This document shows, one piece after another, positions 36,787-46,053 of a DNA stretch of 64,000 nt. Under the pieces are notes generated by a model. The model saw only the letters and a list, made by a program, of their open reading frames with translations, was not told where the DNA came from and did no database searches. The stretch is from Salinicoccus roseus (GTDB lineage Bacteria > Bacillota > Bacilli > Staphylococcales > Salinicoccaceae). Within the stretch, counting starts at the first letter, position 1. Each line of letters opens with the position of its first letter. The stretch lies in contig NZ_RKQJ01000003.1 of the NCBI RefSeq assembly GCF_003814515.1, forward strand, positions 1 through 64,000, read 5' to 3'. Both the position numbers and the translations under genes were made by a program.

Positions 36787-37314
36787 CTATGCCAAAAGGT
36801 TGGCAACATCCCAGGATTCCCTTTTGTAGAGTTTGAACATGAAGTACATGAGGACGAGTATGCCGAATTTCAGGGAATGGTCATCCAATTGGCTGTCCGC
36901 CAGAATGAGGGTCTCTGTGCTCGCCACATCCTCCTTCACCGTTGCAATATGATCACCATGGAAGTAGACTTCCATATCTCCGCTCCAGTTTTCCTCGATG
37001 CTCATGAACTGGTGGTCTATCCGGCCATCGACACGGAAGTGGAGCAGGCTCGTTCCGGGTCTTTCCTTGAATACAAGCTCAAGATCATCCGCCACGATGA
37101 TGTATTTTGAAATGTTCATATCCCTGAATTTGCGCTTCTTCAATCCCAGTATGAGGGAATCACCCTGGGTGGATGTGTAAGAATAGGTGTTCCGCTTTTC
37201 ACAATTCCTTAAGACTGCCTTTTCAACATAACCGACTGGATCATCATGATCATTTTCTATCGCTACCGATTTTCTGTTTGAATCTACGGAAAGCTTGAAT
37301 TGATATTGCTTCAT
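36787..37314 (-). CDS. Tubby C-terminal-like (LURP-like) protein
   Basis: 175 residues, beta-rich, with a hydrophobic helix near the C-terminus (FGILVLMYFMFKLYK) as in tubby-like/LURP-one domains that end in a buried or membrane-inserted helix. Phospholipid binding is only a family-level suggestion. GGAGGAGG precedes ATG 37314; eight bases separate it from the downstream permease gene. Confidence 0.55.
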   Translation of the reverse strand: MKQYQFKLSVDSNRKSVAIENDHDDPVGYVEKAVLRNCEKRNTYSYTSTQGDSLILGLKKRKFRDMNISKYIIVADDLELVFKERPGTSLLHFRVDGRIDHQFMSIEENWSGDMEVYFHGDHIATVKEDVASTETLILADSQLDDHSLKFGILVLMYFMFKLYKRESWDVANLLA

Positions 37315-37357
37315 AACTGCCTCCTCCATAATCTATCCACCCCACCCATGCATATGT

Positions 37358-38755
37358 CTATACTGTTGAATCCGTTTTTCTTAACAGGGCGACAAGCTCC
37401 ACATGCACCGTATGTGGAAACAGATCCACAGGCTGCACGCGTTCGAGTGTGTACCCATATTCCCTCAACCATGTGATGTCGTGGGCAAATGATTCCGGGT
37501 TGCAGGACACATAGACGACCCGATTGGTCCCGAGACGGCCGATTCGGCGCATGACCTTGCCTCCTGCTCCGGAACGCGGCGGATCGAGCATGAGCAGGTC
37601 CGGCCTGCCCCATGTATCGAGTACCTCATCCATGCCGCGCCTTGCGTCCTTCGCGAGGAAATATGTGTTGTCGAGCCCATTGTCCTCGGCGTTCCTCTTC
37701 GCGGACTCGATTGAAGTTTCAACGATTTCAATGCCTGCCAGCGCCTCGACCCTTTTGGCAAAAGGCAGTGAAAATGTACCGACACCGCAGAACAGGTCGA
37801 TCATCCGTTCCTCGGATGTGACTTCGGCCATCTCAATCGCCAGATCCACCAGCTTCTCCGCCTGGAGCGGGTTCGTCTGGAAGAAAGTATCAAACCAGAT
37901 CCTGTATTTGTAGCCGTACATTTCATCATTGATATAGTCACGGCCATGGAGTACGTGCGTCTTCTCCGACTGAGCCATATCCGCCCAGTCCCTGTTCTCC
38001 ATCCACATCAGGCTCTTGATGTTTTCGAACTTTGATGTCAGCCGACTGACGAGGTCATCCACAGCCGACTGGTTCTCCTCCGGAGTGCCGGTGGAAAAAA
38101 TGGCAAGCATCAGTTCACCGGTCTTCTGTGACTGTCTTGTCATGAGGTTTCTGAGCAGTCCCTCATGCTTATCCTTGTCATATCCGCTGAGTCCATGGTC
38201 GCGGGCCCATTCGGAAACTTCAAGCATCGCCTCCACCATCTCGTCTCCAGCAATCAGACACGTATCCAGATCGATGACGTTGCGGAAATTCCCAAGTTCA
38301 TGCAGGCCAAGGGCACAATCCTTGCCAAAGGTGAACTCCATCTTGTTGCGGTACTCCCACGGTGTTTCCATGCCAAGCGCATCCGCCACGACAGCGGAGT
38401 CGAACCCCTGATCCTCAAGGAATGATTTCACTTCCTCTGTCTTATAGGCCAGCTGCCCTTTATACGTCCAGTGCTGCCACACACATCCGCCGCACTTCTC
38501 GAAATGCGGGCATGGCGGTGCGACACGTTCCGGATGCTGTGTAATGATTTCATCTGGCAGTACACGGGCAAGCTTCCTGTCGGGGTTCGGTACAGTGACC
38601 TTCGCCTCTTCCCCGATGAGCGTCTGGGGGACGTTCAGCTTCAGTTTCCGAGGATTGCTGCCGCCGGCATCGCGCCAGACATGCCCCATCCCAGATCCCT
38701 TCTTATCAAGCTTATCTATTTTTACATTGTGCGTTTCGAATTCCTGATTGGACAC
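37358..38755 (-). CDS. 23S rRNA m5U methyltransferase, RlmD type
   Basis: 465 residues of the TrmA/RumA family. Cluster cysteines CPHFEKCGGCVWQH (about 82-92), SAM motif LFCGVGTFSLPFA, LDPPRSGAGG and the catalytic Cys in VSCNPESFAHD. The usual N-terminal TRAM part is present but lengthened. It methylates uridine in RNA, probably 23S rRNA. A second member lies at 48331-49692. GTG start at 38755 after AGGAG. Confidence 0.88.
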   Translation of the reverse strand: MSNQEFETHNVKIDKLDKKGSGMGHVWRDAGGSNPRKLKLNVPQTLIGEEAKVTVPNPDRKLARVLPDEIITQHPERVAPPCPHFEKCGGCVWQHWTYKGQLAYKTEEVKSFLEDQGFDSAVVADALGMETPWEYRNKMEFTFGKDCALGLHELGNFRNVIDLDTCLIAGDEMVEAMLEVSEWARDHGLSGYDKDKHEGLLRNLMTRQSQKTGELMLAIFSTGTPEENQSAVDDLVSRLTSKFENIKSLMWMENRDWADMAQSEKTHVLHGRDYINDEMYGYKYRIWFDTFFQTNPLQAEKLVDLAIEMAEVTSEERMIDLFCGVGTFSLPFAKRVEALAGIEIVETSIESAKRNAEDNGLDNTYFLAKDARRGMDEVLDTWGRPDLLMLDPPRSGAGGKVMRRIGRLGTNRVVYVSCNPESFAHDITWLREYGYTLERVQPVDLFPHTVHVELVALLRKTDSTV

Positions 38756-38871
38756 AACAGCATCTCCTATCCTTATCTCTTTATATCCATTCTACATTAT
38801 CCATGAGCGCATTCACAAATGCTCCAAATATTTTAAAGAGATTATGCGGTTTTCGCAAGATGGAAAAACCT

Positions 38872-39291
38872 TTATATCCATAAAGTGATCAGCAGGCCCA
38901 CAGACAACCCGAATATTCCGTGGCCAAGCGTCCAGTAGAGCCAGGCCATGAAATCGTACGGCGCAGGCGGCGTCTCCGTCAATGCACTGAGAAAGTAGAG
39001 GATGCCTCCGCCCACAGTAAAAACAAGGATATATGGCCATATCTCCATCTCCCACCCGAATGGAATGAGCAGATAGTATAGTATGACCGCACTCGCTATG
39101 CATGTGCCATAGTGGAACAGTATGCCTGTAATCTTTTTGTCGCTCCACCGCTTAAGTATCGGAATATAGTCCATGTTATAGAGCAGTATGTCCGCTTTGC
39201 TGCCCGTAATTCTGCAGATGACCTTCATAACCGCTGCCAAAATCACCCCCGAGATTGCACCGATCACCACCAGCTTCAAAAAAGTCCCCAT
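38872..39291 (-). CDS. YagU-like (DUF1440) membrane protein
   Basis: 139 residues with four membrane segments. The end (TPPAPYDFMAWLYWTLGHGI) resembles the TPP...GH..W signature of YagU/DUF1440 proteins of unknown function. Start is ambiguous: ATG 39291 with GGAGTG five bases before, or ATG 39378 with GGGGAG, which would add 29 residues. Confidence 0.6.
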   Translation of the reverse strand: MGTFLKLVVIGAISGVILAAVMKVICRITGSKADILLYNMDYIPILKRWSDKKITGILFHYGTCIASAVILYYLLIPFGWEMEIWPYILVFTVGGGILYFLSALTETPPAPYDFMAWLYWTLGHGIFGLSVGLLITLWI

Positions 39292-39475
39292 CCCATCACT
39301 CCAATCCATGAGTACCATTGCCATCAAATAAAACACTGGAAAATGTTCATAGACACTATACCCATTGGAAAAGATCATTATACTCCCCAGGAAAAAATAA
39401 TGGATGGGTCAGCTGAAACCTCTAAATGGCATTCAGAGAATATTCATGACAAAATGGAATAAAGAGGTGATTGTA

Positions 39476-40375
39476 ATGGCCAACATCGGACTACAGGAAT
39501 ACGCGGATGCGATCAAATTGAACGATCCATTCGAACCGAAACTTGCTGAAACGACGGACAGGGAAGCTCTGGTGGATGACGTGCTGGTAATTCTGCGCAA
39601 TGAGCAGGCGGGCACCCAGGACATCGACATCCCCACTGACTATGAAGCGAAAAGGCGGCTTATCCGGGCGCTTCTCAACATCCGGCAGCCGAAGCCGCTG
39701 AACAGGGAAATGATGCTCAAGCTGGACACATTGCTTCAGATTGAGAAAGAAGAGAAGCAGACCGTTGCGGCAAAAGAACTTCCGGTCATCAGCCAGGAGT
39801 ATCCAGAAACGGATGTATCCAGGGCCGATCGTATGGCCCTGTGGCAAGGTGACATCACATCCATCGAGGCAGATGCGATTGTAAATGCGGCGAATGAGAA
39901 GCTCCTCGGATGCATGCAGCCTCTCCATGACTGCATAGACAACGCCATCCACTCAGGCGCCGGCCCAATGCTCCGGGATGATTGTGCAGAAATCATCCAC
40001 CGCCAGAAATCGGATGAGGAGACGGGCAATGCCAAAATCACACGCGGATACCATCTGCCAGCCCGATATGTGATCCATACGGTCGGACCGGCCCTAACCG
40101 CGGACGAAACCGTGACGGAGGCACACGAAGCGGCACTCGCTTCAAGCTACCGTTCCGCTCTTGATCTTGCTGACGAAATGGAGGATATCAGGACAGTCGT
40201 CTTCCCTTCCATTTCAACAGGCGTATTCGGCTTCCCGAAACAGCGGGCGGCAGAAATCGCCCTTGAAACCGTCGGCAGCTGGCTCAAGTCGCACGACCAT
40301 CATTTCGATGTCGTCATATTCAATGTTTTCAGCGAGGCTGACAAGCATATCTATGAAACCAAAATCAAGTCATAA
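39476..40375 (+). CDS. Zinc-containing macrodomain ADP-ribosyl hydrolase
   Basis: 299 residues. A helical N-terminal region (1-115) precedes a macrodomain: WQGDITSIEADAIVNAANEK, then the Zn-Macro signature LLGCMQPLHDCIDNAIHSGAG, in which Cys-His-Cys bind zinc. FPSISTGVFGFPK forms the ADP-ribose loop. Zn-Macro enzymes remove ADP-ribose from proteins. In S. aureus and streptococci they often sit with a SirTM sirtuin and a lipoylated carrier; none of these is next to this copy. GAGGTG precedes ATG 39476. Confidence 0.9.
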   Translation: MANIGLQEYADAIKLNDPFEPKLAETTDREALVDDVLVILRNEQAGTQDIDIPTDYEAKRRLIRALLNIRQPKPLNREMMLKLDTLLQIEKEEKQTVAAKELPVISQEYPETDVSRADRMALWQGDITSIEADAIVNAANEKLLGCMQPLHDCIDNAIHSGAGPMLRDDCAEIIHRQKSDEETGNAKITRGYHLPARYVIHTVGPALTADETVTEAHEAALASSYRSALDLADEMEDIRTVVFPSISTGVFGFPKQRAAEIALETVGSWLKSHDHHFDVVIFNVFSEADKHIYETKIKS

Positions 40376-40406
40376 AAAAAGAGCGGAAGATATTCCGCTC
40401 TTTTTT
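40375..40406. terminator. Bidirectional terminator
   Basis: AAAAAAGAGCGGAA GATA TTCCGCTCTTTTTT, between the macrodomain and dioxygenase genes. Confidence 0.92.
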
Positions 40407-41349
40407 ACGTCCACTCTTCAATCGGCCGCAATCCATCTTCTATCTCATCACGCCTGTTTTCAAGAAACGGCGGAAGATCCAATCCTTCACCCAGTTCCTC
40501 AAAATCACGGTCTACAGTGAATCCCCGCCCATCGGGTCCGACGATTTCGAACATGATGCCGTTCTCCTCCCTGAAGTACAGGCTCTCGAAATAATACCGA
40601 TCCTTGACACCGGTCGTCATATAGCCCGCTTCCTTCAGCATACGGTCCCATTCGGCAAGCGGCCGTGACTTTGATTCAAGCGCAAGATGATGGACACTTC
40701 CCCGTCCTGCACGCGCCCTGTCGCCTGCTCCGCTCCGGATAAGGATTTCTCCGAAAGCTTCACCTTCCACCGCTTCAAGCAGCGTTTCCTCCTCGTCTTC
40801 CTGGGCGATGGTGTAGCCGAACATGGTATGGAGCAGTGATGTGAGGCTGCCCCTGTCCCCCACTGTAATTTCAACAGTTCCCATGCCAAGGATGTGGTGC
40901 TCATCCTCTATATCATTTTCCTCCCACGGGTGCCACCCCTCAGGGATATCCTTATTTTCATGATTGAGCAGAATGAGCATGAGCCCATCCGGATCCCGGA
41001 AGCTCAGAGCTTCCCTGCCGGCATAGCTGATGATGCCATCGTGATCGACATCATAGGAAGCCAGTCGTCTGCCCCAATATTCCAGACTGTCATGGGAAGG
41101 CACCAGAAGACCGATGCCGGAGATCATATTGGTGCCCCGGTGCGTGCTGCCGACATTCGGCATCTCGAAAAATGTCAGGTCATTGCCCGGACTACCTTCA
41201 GCATCTCCGTAAAAGACGTGATACATCTTCACATCGCCCTGATTCACGGATACTTTTACCCGCCTCAAACCAAGGACTTCAGTATAGAAATGATTGTTCT
41301 CCTTGAGGTCCTTCGTGAACATCGAAATATGATGGTGTCCTGAAATCAT
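40405..41349 (-). CDS. Ring-cleaving dioxygenase, VOC family (MhqO-like)
   Basis: 314 residues made of two vicinal-oxygen-chelate modules. The first starts GHHHISMFTKDLKENNHFYT with a metal His; the second includes VHHLALESKSRPLAEWD (metal His) and NGIMFEIVGPDG (metal Glu). Bacillus homologues (MhqA/MhqO) detoxify quinones and catechols. Its ATG overlaps the ylmA stop (ATGA), so the two are translationally coupled. Confidence 0.88.
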   Translation of the reverse strand: MISGHHHISMFTKDLKENNHFYTEVLGLRRVKVSVNQGDVKMYHVFYGDAEGSPGNDLTFFEMPNVGSTHRGTNMISGIGLLVPSHDSLEYWGRRLASYDVDHDGIISYAGREALSFRDPDGLMLILLNHENKDIPEGWHPWEENDIEDEHHILGMGTVEITVGDRGSLTSLLHTMFGYTIAQEDEEETLLEAVEGEAFGEILIRSGAGDRARAGRGSVHHLALESKSRPLAEWDRMLKEAGYMTTGVKDRYYFESLYFREENGIMFEIVGPDGRGFTVDRDFEELGEGLDLPPFLENRRDEIEDGLRPIEEWT

Positions 41350-42155
41350 GTCCTCTCCCCGCTTTCCTTTGCCATCCGCTCCACTGACATCCAGGGACGG
41401 CCGCCTTCCCAGTGCAGCTTAATCGGAATCTTATACGTTTCGGTCAGGTTTTCGCCTGTCAGGACATCCTGCTTCGGCCCTTGTGCGATGATCTGCCCGT
41501 CCCGGATCAGCAGCACATGGGAGATGGCATCCGTGATCTCTTCTATATGATGGGTGACATAGAGCAGCGGCCGTGTCTCCTCGGCCACCTGCTCCGTCAT
41601 ATCCAGCACATCCTCCCGTGCCAGCACATCCAGTCCGGCACACGGTTCATCCAGGATAAGCAGCTCAGGATTGCTCATGAGGGCACGCCCCAGAAGCGTC
41701 CTCCTCTGCTCCCCCTGTGAGAGGACCGAATAGCGCTGATTCGCTATGTATTCCAGCCTGAGTTCCTTCAAGATGTTTGCTGCACGCTGTGCCTCTTCCT
41801 CCGTAATATCCTGATAGATGCCGAAGGAGGCGAACTTGCCGCTCAAAACGATGTTCTCTGCCGTCTCCCGGTTCAGTGTCTGTGCAAATCTGCCGAGCGC
41901 ATTGCTCACGAAACCGATCTTTTTGCGCATCTCAGGCAGACTGGCCTTGCCGAATTCAGTCCCCAGCACTTTGACCCGTCCGGCAGTTGGATAGTTGTAG
42001 CCCGTGACGATATTCAATAACGATGTCTTTCCGGAGCCGTTCAGACCAAGGATTGCCCAATGTTCTCCGGGCTTCACTTCCCAATTGATGTCCTTCAGTA
42101 TTTCCTTGCCGTCCCTTCTCCATGATACATCCTCAAGCTTGATGATCTGATCCAT
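41346..42155 (-). CDS. ylmA: ABC ATPase, YlmA-like
   Basis: 269 residues: Walker A GLNGSGKTS, signature LSQGEQRR, Walker B LLILDEPCAGLD, switch THHIEEI. The start MDQIIKLEDVSWRRDGKEIL resembles YlmA (ModF-like). No permease is encoded nearby, so it may work with a distant partner or in a non-transport role. GGAGG before ATG 42155. Confidence 0.85.
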   Translation of the reverse strand: MDQIIKLEDVSWRRDGKEILKDINWEVKPGEHWAILGLNGSGKTSLLNIVTGYNYPTAGRVKVLGTEFGKASLPEMRKKIGFVSNALGRFAQTLNRETAENIVLSGKFASFGIYQDITEEEAQRAANILKELRLEYIANQRYSVLSQGEQRRTLLGRALMSNPELLILDEPCAGLDVLAREDVLDMTEQVAEETRPLLYVTHHIEEITDAISHVLLIRDGQIIAQGPKQDVLTGENLTETYKIPIKLHWEGGRPWMSVERMAKESGERT

Positions 42156-42200
42156 ATCGCATCCTCCATCCAATCACTGTATTTATCTGCAAATATACAG

Positions 42201-42230
42201 AAAAAAGGCGATGGAATCCAATCCATCGCC
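42201..42230 (-). terminator. Terminator of cysK
   Basis: GGCGATGGA pairs with TCCATCGCC around six bases; on minus it is followed by TTTTTTCTG. Confidence 0.85.
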
Positions 42231-42240
42231 TCTGTCTCCA

Positions 42241-43158
42241 TTATTCTATCAAGCCCATGCTCATGTAGCGTTCGCCCGTATCCGGTGCAATCGCAACAAC
42301 GCGCTTGCCCGCACCGAGCTTCTTCGCCACGCTGATTGCTGCAAAGACGGAAGCCCCGGCAGAAGGGCCTACAAAGATGCCCTCTTCCGTTGCCAGCCTG
42401 CGGAACATGTCGATCGCGTCCTCGTCGGCAATCTGGATGATCTCATCATATACATCCGTATTCAGTATGTTCGGGACGAACCCAGGGCTTGTGCCTACAA
42501 GCTTGTGCTTGCCCGGTTCTCCTCCTGAGAGTACAGGGGAGCCCTGCGGTTCCACAACAGCAATATGGAGATCCTTGAGATGCTCTTTGAGCACCTCGCC
42601 GGTGCCTGTAATCGTGCCGCCCGTGCCCGCTGTCGCCACAAAGGCATCAAGATCATAGTCGAAATCCTCCAGAATCTCCACCGCCGTCGTCGTGCGGTGG
42701 ATATCCGGGTTCGCATAGTTTTCAAACTGCTGGGGGATGAAGCTGTTCGGGATTTCCGCCTGCAGTTCCTTGGCTTTCCTGATGCATCCGGGCATCTTTT
42801 CATCTGCAGGCGTCAGCACCACTTTTGCCCCGAATGCTTTCAGCAGATTGATGCGCTCACTTGTGGAGCTGTCAGGCAGGACGAATATCGCCTCATAGCC
42901 TTTGGCTGCCGCATTCATCGCCAGACCGATTCCGGTGTTGCCGCTCGTCGGCTCGATGATCGTGCCGCCCGGCTCGATCAGCCCATCTTCTTCCGCCTGC
43001 CTCAGCATATTATATGCCGCCCGGTCCTTCACACTTTTGCTGGGGTTGAACATTTCAAGTTTCACATAGACATCCGCTGCCCCTTCGGGCACCAGCCTAT
43101 TCAATTTCACTACAGGTGTGTTTCCTATCACATCAACAATACTATCGACCCTATCCAT
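42241..43158 (-). CDS. cysK: Cysteine synthase A (O-acetylserine sulfhydrylase)
   Basis: 305-residue PLP enzyme making cysteine from O-acetylserine and sulfide. Lys in NPSKSVKDRAAYNM binds PLP, with TSGNTGIGLA and TGGTITGTGEVLKEH for phosphate contacts. Length normal. AGAGAGGTAG precedes ATG 43158. Together with the MetY operon at 28644-34806 it makes this window rich in sulfur assimilation genes. Confidence 0.94.
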   Translation of the reverse strand: MDRVDSIVDVIGNTPVVKLNRLVPEGAADVYVKLEMFNPSKSVKDRAAYNMLRQAEEDGLIEPGGTIIEPTSGNTGIGLAMNAAAKGYEAIFVLPDSSTSERINLLKAFGAKVVLTPADEKMPGCIRKAKELQAEIPNSFIPQQFENYANPDIHRTTTAVEILEDFDYDLDAFVATAGTGGTITGTGEVLKEHLKDLHIAVVEPQGSPVLSGGEPGKHKLVGTSPGFVPNILNTDVYDEIIQIADEDAIDMFRRLATEEGIFVGPSAGASVFAAISVAKKLGAGKRVVAIAPDTGERYMSMGLIE

Positions 43159-43202
43159 ATGGATGCTACCTCTCTTCTCTATTAATCCTATTTCATTAGT
43201 AT

Positions 43203-43230
43203 ACTATAACATTTATGTCTTGCGGGTCAA
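43203..43230 (-). promoter_or_regulatory. cysK promoter
   Basis: Minus-strand TTGACC (43225-43230), 16-base spacer, TATAGT (43203-43208). A CymR site might be expected but none was recognised. Confidence 0.45.
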
Positions 43231-43249
43231 AGAGAGGCGCTCCCTGAAT

Positions 43250-44104
43250 TCACTGATAGGGGTGGGGGCTGTCGTACTCGATTTCCGTCACTTCGAAATT
43301 GAACCAGTTGAAGTCTCCGGCATCCAGTTTCCAGGTCACTTCACCTTCAGTCGGAACCCTCACCCCTTCAAACTCCCTGTACGACTTCAAAGGGATCGCC
43401 CATGTCTCAAGACGCGTCTCACCATCGAATTCCCCATACCGTTCCGCCTCGAAGTGCGTGGGATCCCCCTCACTGTTGAAGGTGAACACACCTGTTGCTG
43501 AAATGTCCCCGTATGTCATGGTTGCCTCCGCATTGTTTTCATCGATATGTTTCCATATTATATAGTCATTCAGCGCAGCACTCGGAAACCATATTGTTTC
43601 CGCCAAGTACCTCAGCATCGTCCCCTGATCGATTTCGGGGCCGCTCGAGTCGGCGACTGTAAACATGGAAAGCACCTTGATCAGCATATTCCCCCGGGCA
43701 TCATCATACTTGTCCCTCCCCGAAATGTGGATGAAGGGTGCCATGCGGATATCCGCCTTCCAGATGAACCCCGGCTGATGGGGAATGAAATACTGTTCCG
43801 CCTGGACAGGCATCCATGGCTTGTCTTCAGCCAGCCGCATCTCTGTATTCTGCCTGAGCCGCACCGCTTTTATATCCCCACGCTCCATGATGCCGCAATT
43901 TCCAAGCCATCTCCCGACCGCATCAGGCAGCCCTTCGAAGTCTGCTTCCGATATTTTCCGGACATCTTTTTCCACCTTTTCAAAAAGTGCTTCCACTTCC
44001 TCATCCACCATCCTGTTGAACCTTTTTCTGGCGGCGAAGACACCACCCAGCATCACAGCCGGCAGACCTCCGATTCCAGCAAGCAAAATTTTCGTTTTGG
44101 ACAT
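43250..44104 (-). CDS. DUF6544-like hypothetical protein
   Basis: 284 residues. A short N-terminal hydrophobic segment (ILLAGIGGLPAVMLGGVFAA) anchors a soluble beta-rich domain with KPWMPVQAEQYF, GRDKYDDARGNML, and EITE-type acidic end. It resembles the DUF6544/DUF6920 family, often found with ligand-binding-like folds; function unknown. GGGGG before ATG 44104. Confidence 0.65.
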   Translation of the reverse strand: MSKTKILLAGIGGLPAVMLGGVFAARKRFNRMVDEEVEALFEKVEKDVRKISEADFEGLPDAVGRWLGNCGIMERGDIKAVRLRQNTEMRLAEDKPWMPVQAEQYFIPHQPGFIWKADIRMAPFIHISGRDKYDDARGNMLIKVLSMFTVADSSGPEIDQGTMLRYLAETIWFPSAALNDYIIWKHIDENNAEATMTYGDISATGVFTFNSEGDPTHFEAERYGEFDGETRLETWAIPLKSYREFEGVRVPTEGEVTWKLDAGDFNWFNFEVTEIEYDSPHPYQ

Positions 44105-44170
44105 TTCTCATTCCCCCTGTTTGGTAATCAGATATGATGTTCCTTGACCGAAATTCCCCCCGCTTCCATA

Positions 44171-44623
44171 TCACAGCACTTTTACCAGCCGGATCATGTC
44201 CCGGCACCATATGCCGTTTTCATGGATCTTCCCTTCGTAGTTGTCCGTGAAGAAGTCCTTTATGACACCATCAATCCTGAAGCCGCATTTCTGATACAGT
44301 GCCAATTGTCCGATGCTTGAATTGCCGGTACCGATGTGAAGCTCACGGCACCCTTTTGTACGATGGCGGTCAATCGCATCCTGGAGCAGCATCCTTCCGA
44401 TTCCCCGGCCCTGCCACGCTTCTGCGACTGCGATATTGAATACTTCCGCCCTGTCCTCTGAAATTTCCCCTGTCACATAAGTGCCGACTACGGCATCATC
44501 AGCTTCAGCAATAAAGCATTCGGCTGTATCGAGATAGGATGCCACAGCCTCCTCAGACGGGTCCGCCAAAAGCAGCAGCGCCATGGGCGGCGCCTCGCCC
44601 GGTGCAATCTTCCGTATCCTCAT
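44171..44623 (-). CDS. GNAT-family N-acetyltransferase
   Basis: 150 residues with the acetyl-CoA motif EAWQGRGIGRMLLQDAI and the C-terminal LYQKCGFRIDG. Acceptor unknown. GGAGGG before ATG 44623; 20 bases after the zinc-ribbon protein gene, same direction. Confidence 0.88.
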   Translation of the reverse strand: MRIRKIAPGEAPPMALLLLADPSEEAVASYLDTAECFIAEADDAVVGTYVTGEISEDRAEVFNIAVAEAWQGRGIGRMLLQDAIDRHRTKGCRELHIGTGNSSIGQLALYQKCGFRIDGVIKDFFTDNYEGKIHENGIWCRDMIRLVKVL

Positions 44624-44643
44624 CTAACCCTCCGTCCCGGCCG

Positions 44644-45174
44644 TCAGCCGAATTCCTTGCTGCTGACCTTCTTTACGAGTCTGCAGAATGCCTCCCATTC
44701 TTCGGGAAACATGTTGCTCCCGCTCTTATAGAGATTCCGTCCGCTTTTGTGGACGACGATCTCCCACTGCGTGACGTCCAGTATATATGGTTCATGATAG
44801 CTCCGCTTCCAATTCAGGAGATTCACCGCTTTCAACTCATCTCTAATCCTCTCCATCTCAGACGACTCGAACCTTGCATAATGGATCTCCATCGGTGTCA
44901 AGAGCCCATGCTCCCACTTCACAAGATTCCTTTCAAAATTGATGGTCACTTTCGTATCACCGCTGAAATGGCTGCCTACCGTTGCTTCGAGCACTTTAAT
45001 GCGCCTGTATGAATAATCGATGGAGTCCTCTCTCGTCCATTCGTTTCCACAGCTGTTGCAGCGATAGTCGGGCCTCCGCGATTTTTGATATGACGCATAA
45101 TGGGGATCCGCCCTTAAGATGCGCCGGGTCTCCCGTGCTTCACATTCCGGACATTGATAGTAATTGATCGCCAT
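44644..45174 (-). CDS. Zinc-ribbon hypothetical protein
   Basis: 176 residues. The N-terminus carries two CxxC knuckles (YQCPECEAR and YRCNSCGNEW), a zinc ribbon. The rest is a beta-rich domain with Trp and Tyr residues (DVTQWEIVVHKSGRN). Family not recognised. AAGGATG before ATG 45174. Upstream of a GNAT gene in a probable operon with the RDD gene. Confidence 0.65.
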   Translation of the reverse strand: MAINYYQCPECEARETRRILRADPHYASYQKSRRPDYRCNSCGNEWTREDSIDYSYRRIKVLEATVGSHFSGDTKVTINFERNLVKWEHGLLTPMEIHYARFESSEMERIRDELKAVNLLNWKRSYHEPYILDVTQWEIVVHKSGRNLYKSGSNMFPEEWEAFCRLVKKVSSKEFG

Positions 45175-45204
45175 AGTATCATCCTTATCAATATATATTC
45201 TTCT

Positions 45205-45750
45205 TCATTCTAAAGTTTTTCCGTAATGTGCCACTCTGCTGCGTGCCAGTAGATCACCCAGGTGCCGTCCGTCCTCCCTCGCCAAGACCATGAATATGAG
45301 TACAAGAAAGAGTCCTAATGACAATGCCAGAAACAACATTGAAGATGGTGTAGTGTAGTCATGATAGATGCCATCAATCGTACTCATATGCCCAAGCTGC
45401 CAAGGCAGGAATTTGATTGTATTCCTGATGATGGCGCCCGTTATGGGCGAACTCCCATAGTGTACCTTGATGCCCGATCTCCACTTCCCCCATGAGGCGA
45501 AGGGTGCTTTTCCTTCCATGAAGGAAAAGATGAGTATGATCGGAATCACTGAGGTGAAAGTGGAAATAAGTTGGGATTCCATGTGTGTATATTCCGGGAA
45601 TGTATCCAGAACAACTGCAAAAGTGATGAGATTGAGGATGAGCAGCAAAATAAGATACCCACATATGAAAAGCCAATCAAAGAAAAGCGCTTTGATCCTC
45701 GATAAAGTCGACGGTCTGATCAGACCACTTTCACTTTGTCCGTTTGTCAT
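45205..45750 (-). CDS. RDD-family membrane protein
   Basis: 181 residues with four hydrophobic segments; begins with a basic RIKALFFDWLFICGYLI as in RDD proteins and has GKWRSGIKVHYGSSPI between helices. RDD proteins are membrane proteins, a few of which act as antiporters. AGGGTGGGT before ATG 45750. Confidence 0.65.
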   Translation of the reverse strand: MTNGQSESGLIRPSTLSRIKALFFDWLFICGYLILLLILNLITFAVVLDTFPEYTHMESQLISTFTSVIPIILIFSFMEGKAPFASWGKWRSGIKVHYGSSPITGAIIRNTIKFLPWQLGHMSTIDGIYHDYTTPSSMLFLALSLGLFLVLIFMVLAREDGRHLGDLLARSRVAHYGKTLE

Positions 45751-45969
45751 GTACCCACCCTGTTTCATTCTGTGGCGTTTATGCCAGACAGCTACTTTTC
45801 TTCTGAGGATTCTGCACGTGACCCTGTCTTCTCTATTCAGTCTAGTGAAACACGACTCTCATTTTATTTACATTTTACCATATTTTCATTATCTTATGAG
45901 ATTCCAGAAAAATATAGACCGATATTATATGTATTCAAACTGATGTCACTCCTTAAGGTTGTACGAAAA
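45751..45969. other. Intergenic stretch, no feature recognised
   Basis: This part of the 303-base gap between the RDD and dus genes is AT-rich, with no ORF that has a credible ribosome binding site. The RDD promoter is presumably here (ATTTTATTTACA-type sequence around 45870), but no good -35/-10 pair was found. Confidence 0.5.
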
Positions 45970-45999
45970 GAAGACTCAAGGCAGATGCCCTGAGTCTTC
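45970..45999 (-). terminator. Terminator downstream of dus
   Basis: AAGACTCAAGGC AGAT GCCCTGAGTCTT (one G-U pair) with TCTTTTC on the minus strand, 55 bases past the dus stop codon. Confidence 0.75.
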
Positions 46000-46053
46000 C
46001 GATATTGATCGTATTTTTGACACTAAGCCACTGGCCCGGGGAAGCATGCTTCG

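Noticed and set aside
36787-37314. Possible lysine-rich toxin of a toxin-antitoxin pair
   Set aside because: Length, beta pattern and C-terminal hydrophobic helix fit a tubby-like domain better, and no antitoxin-like partner is adjacent.
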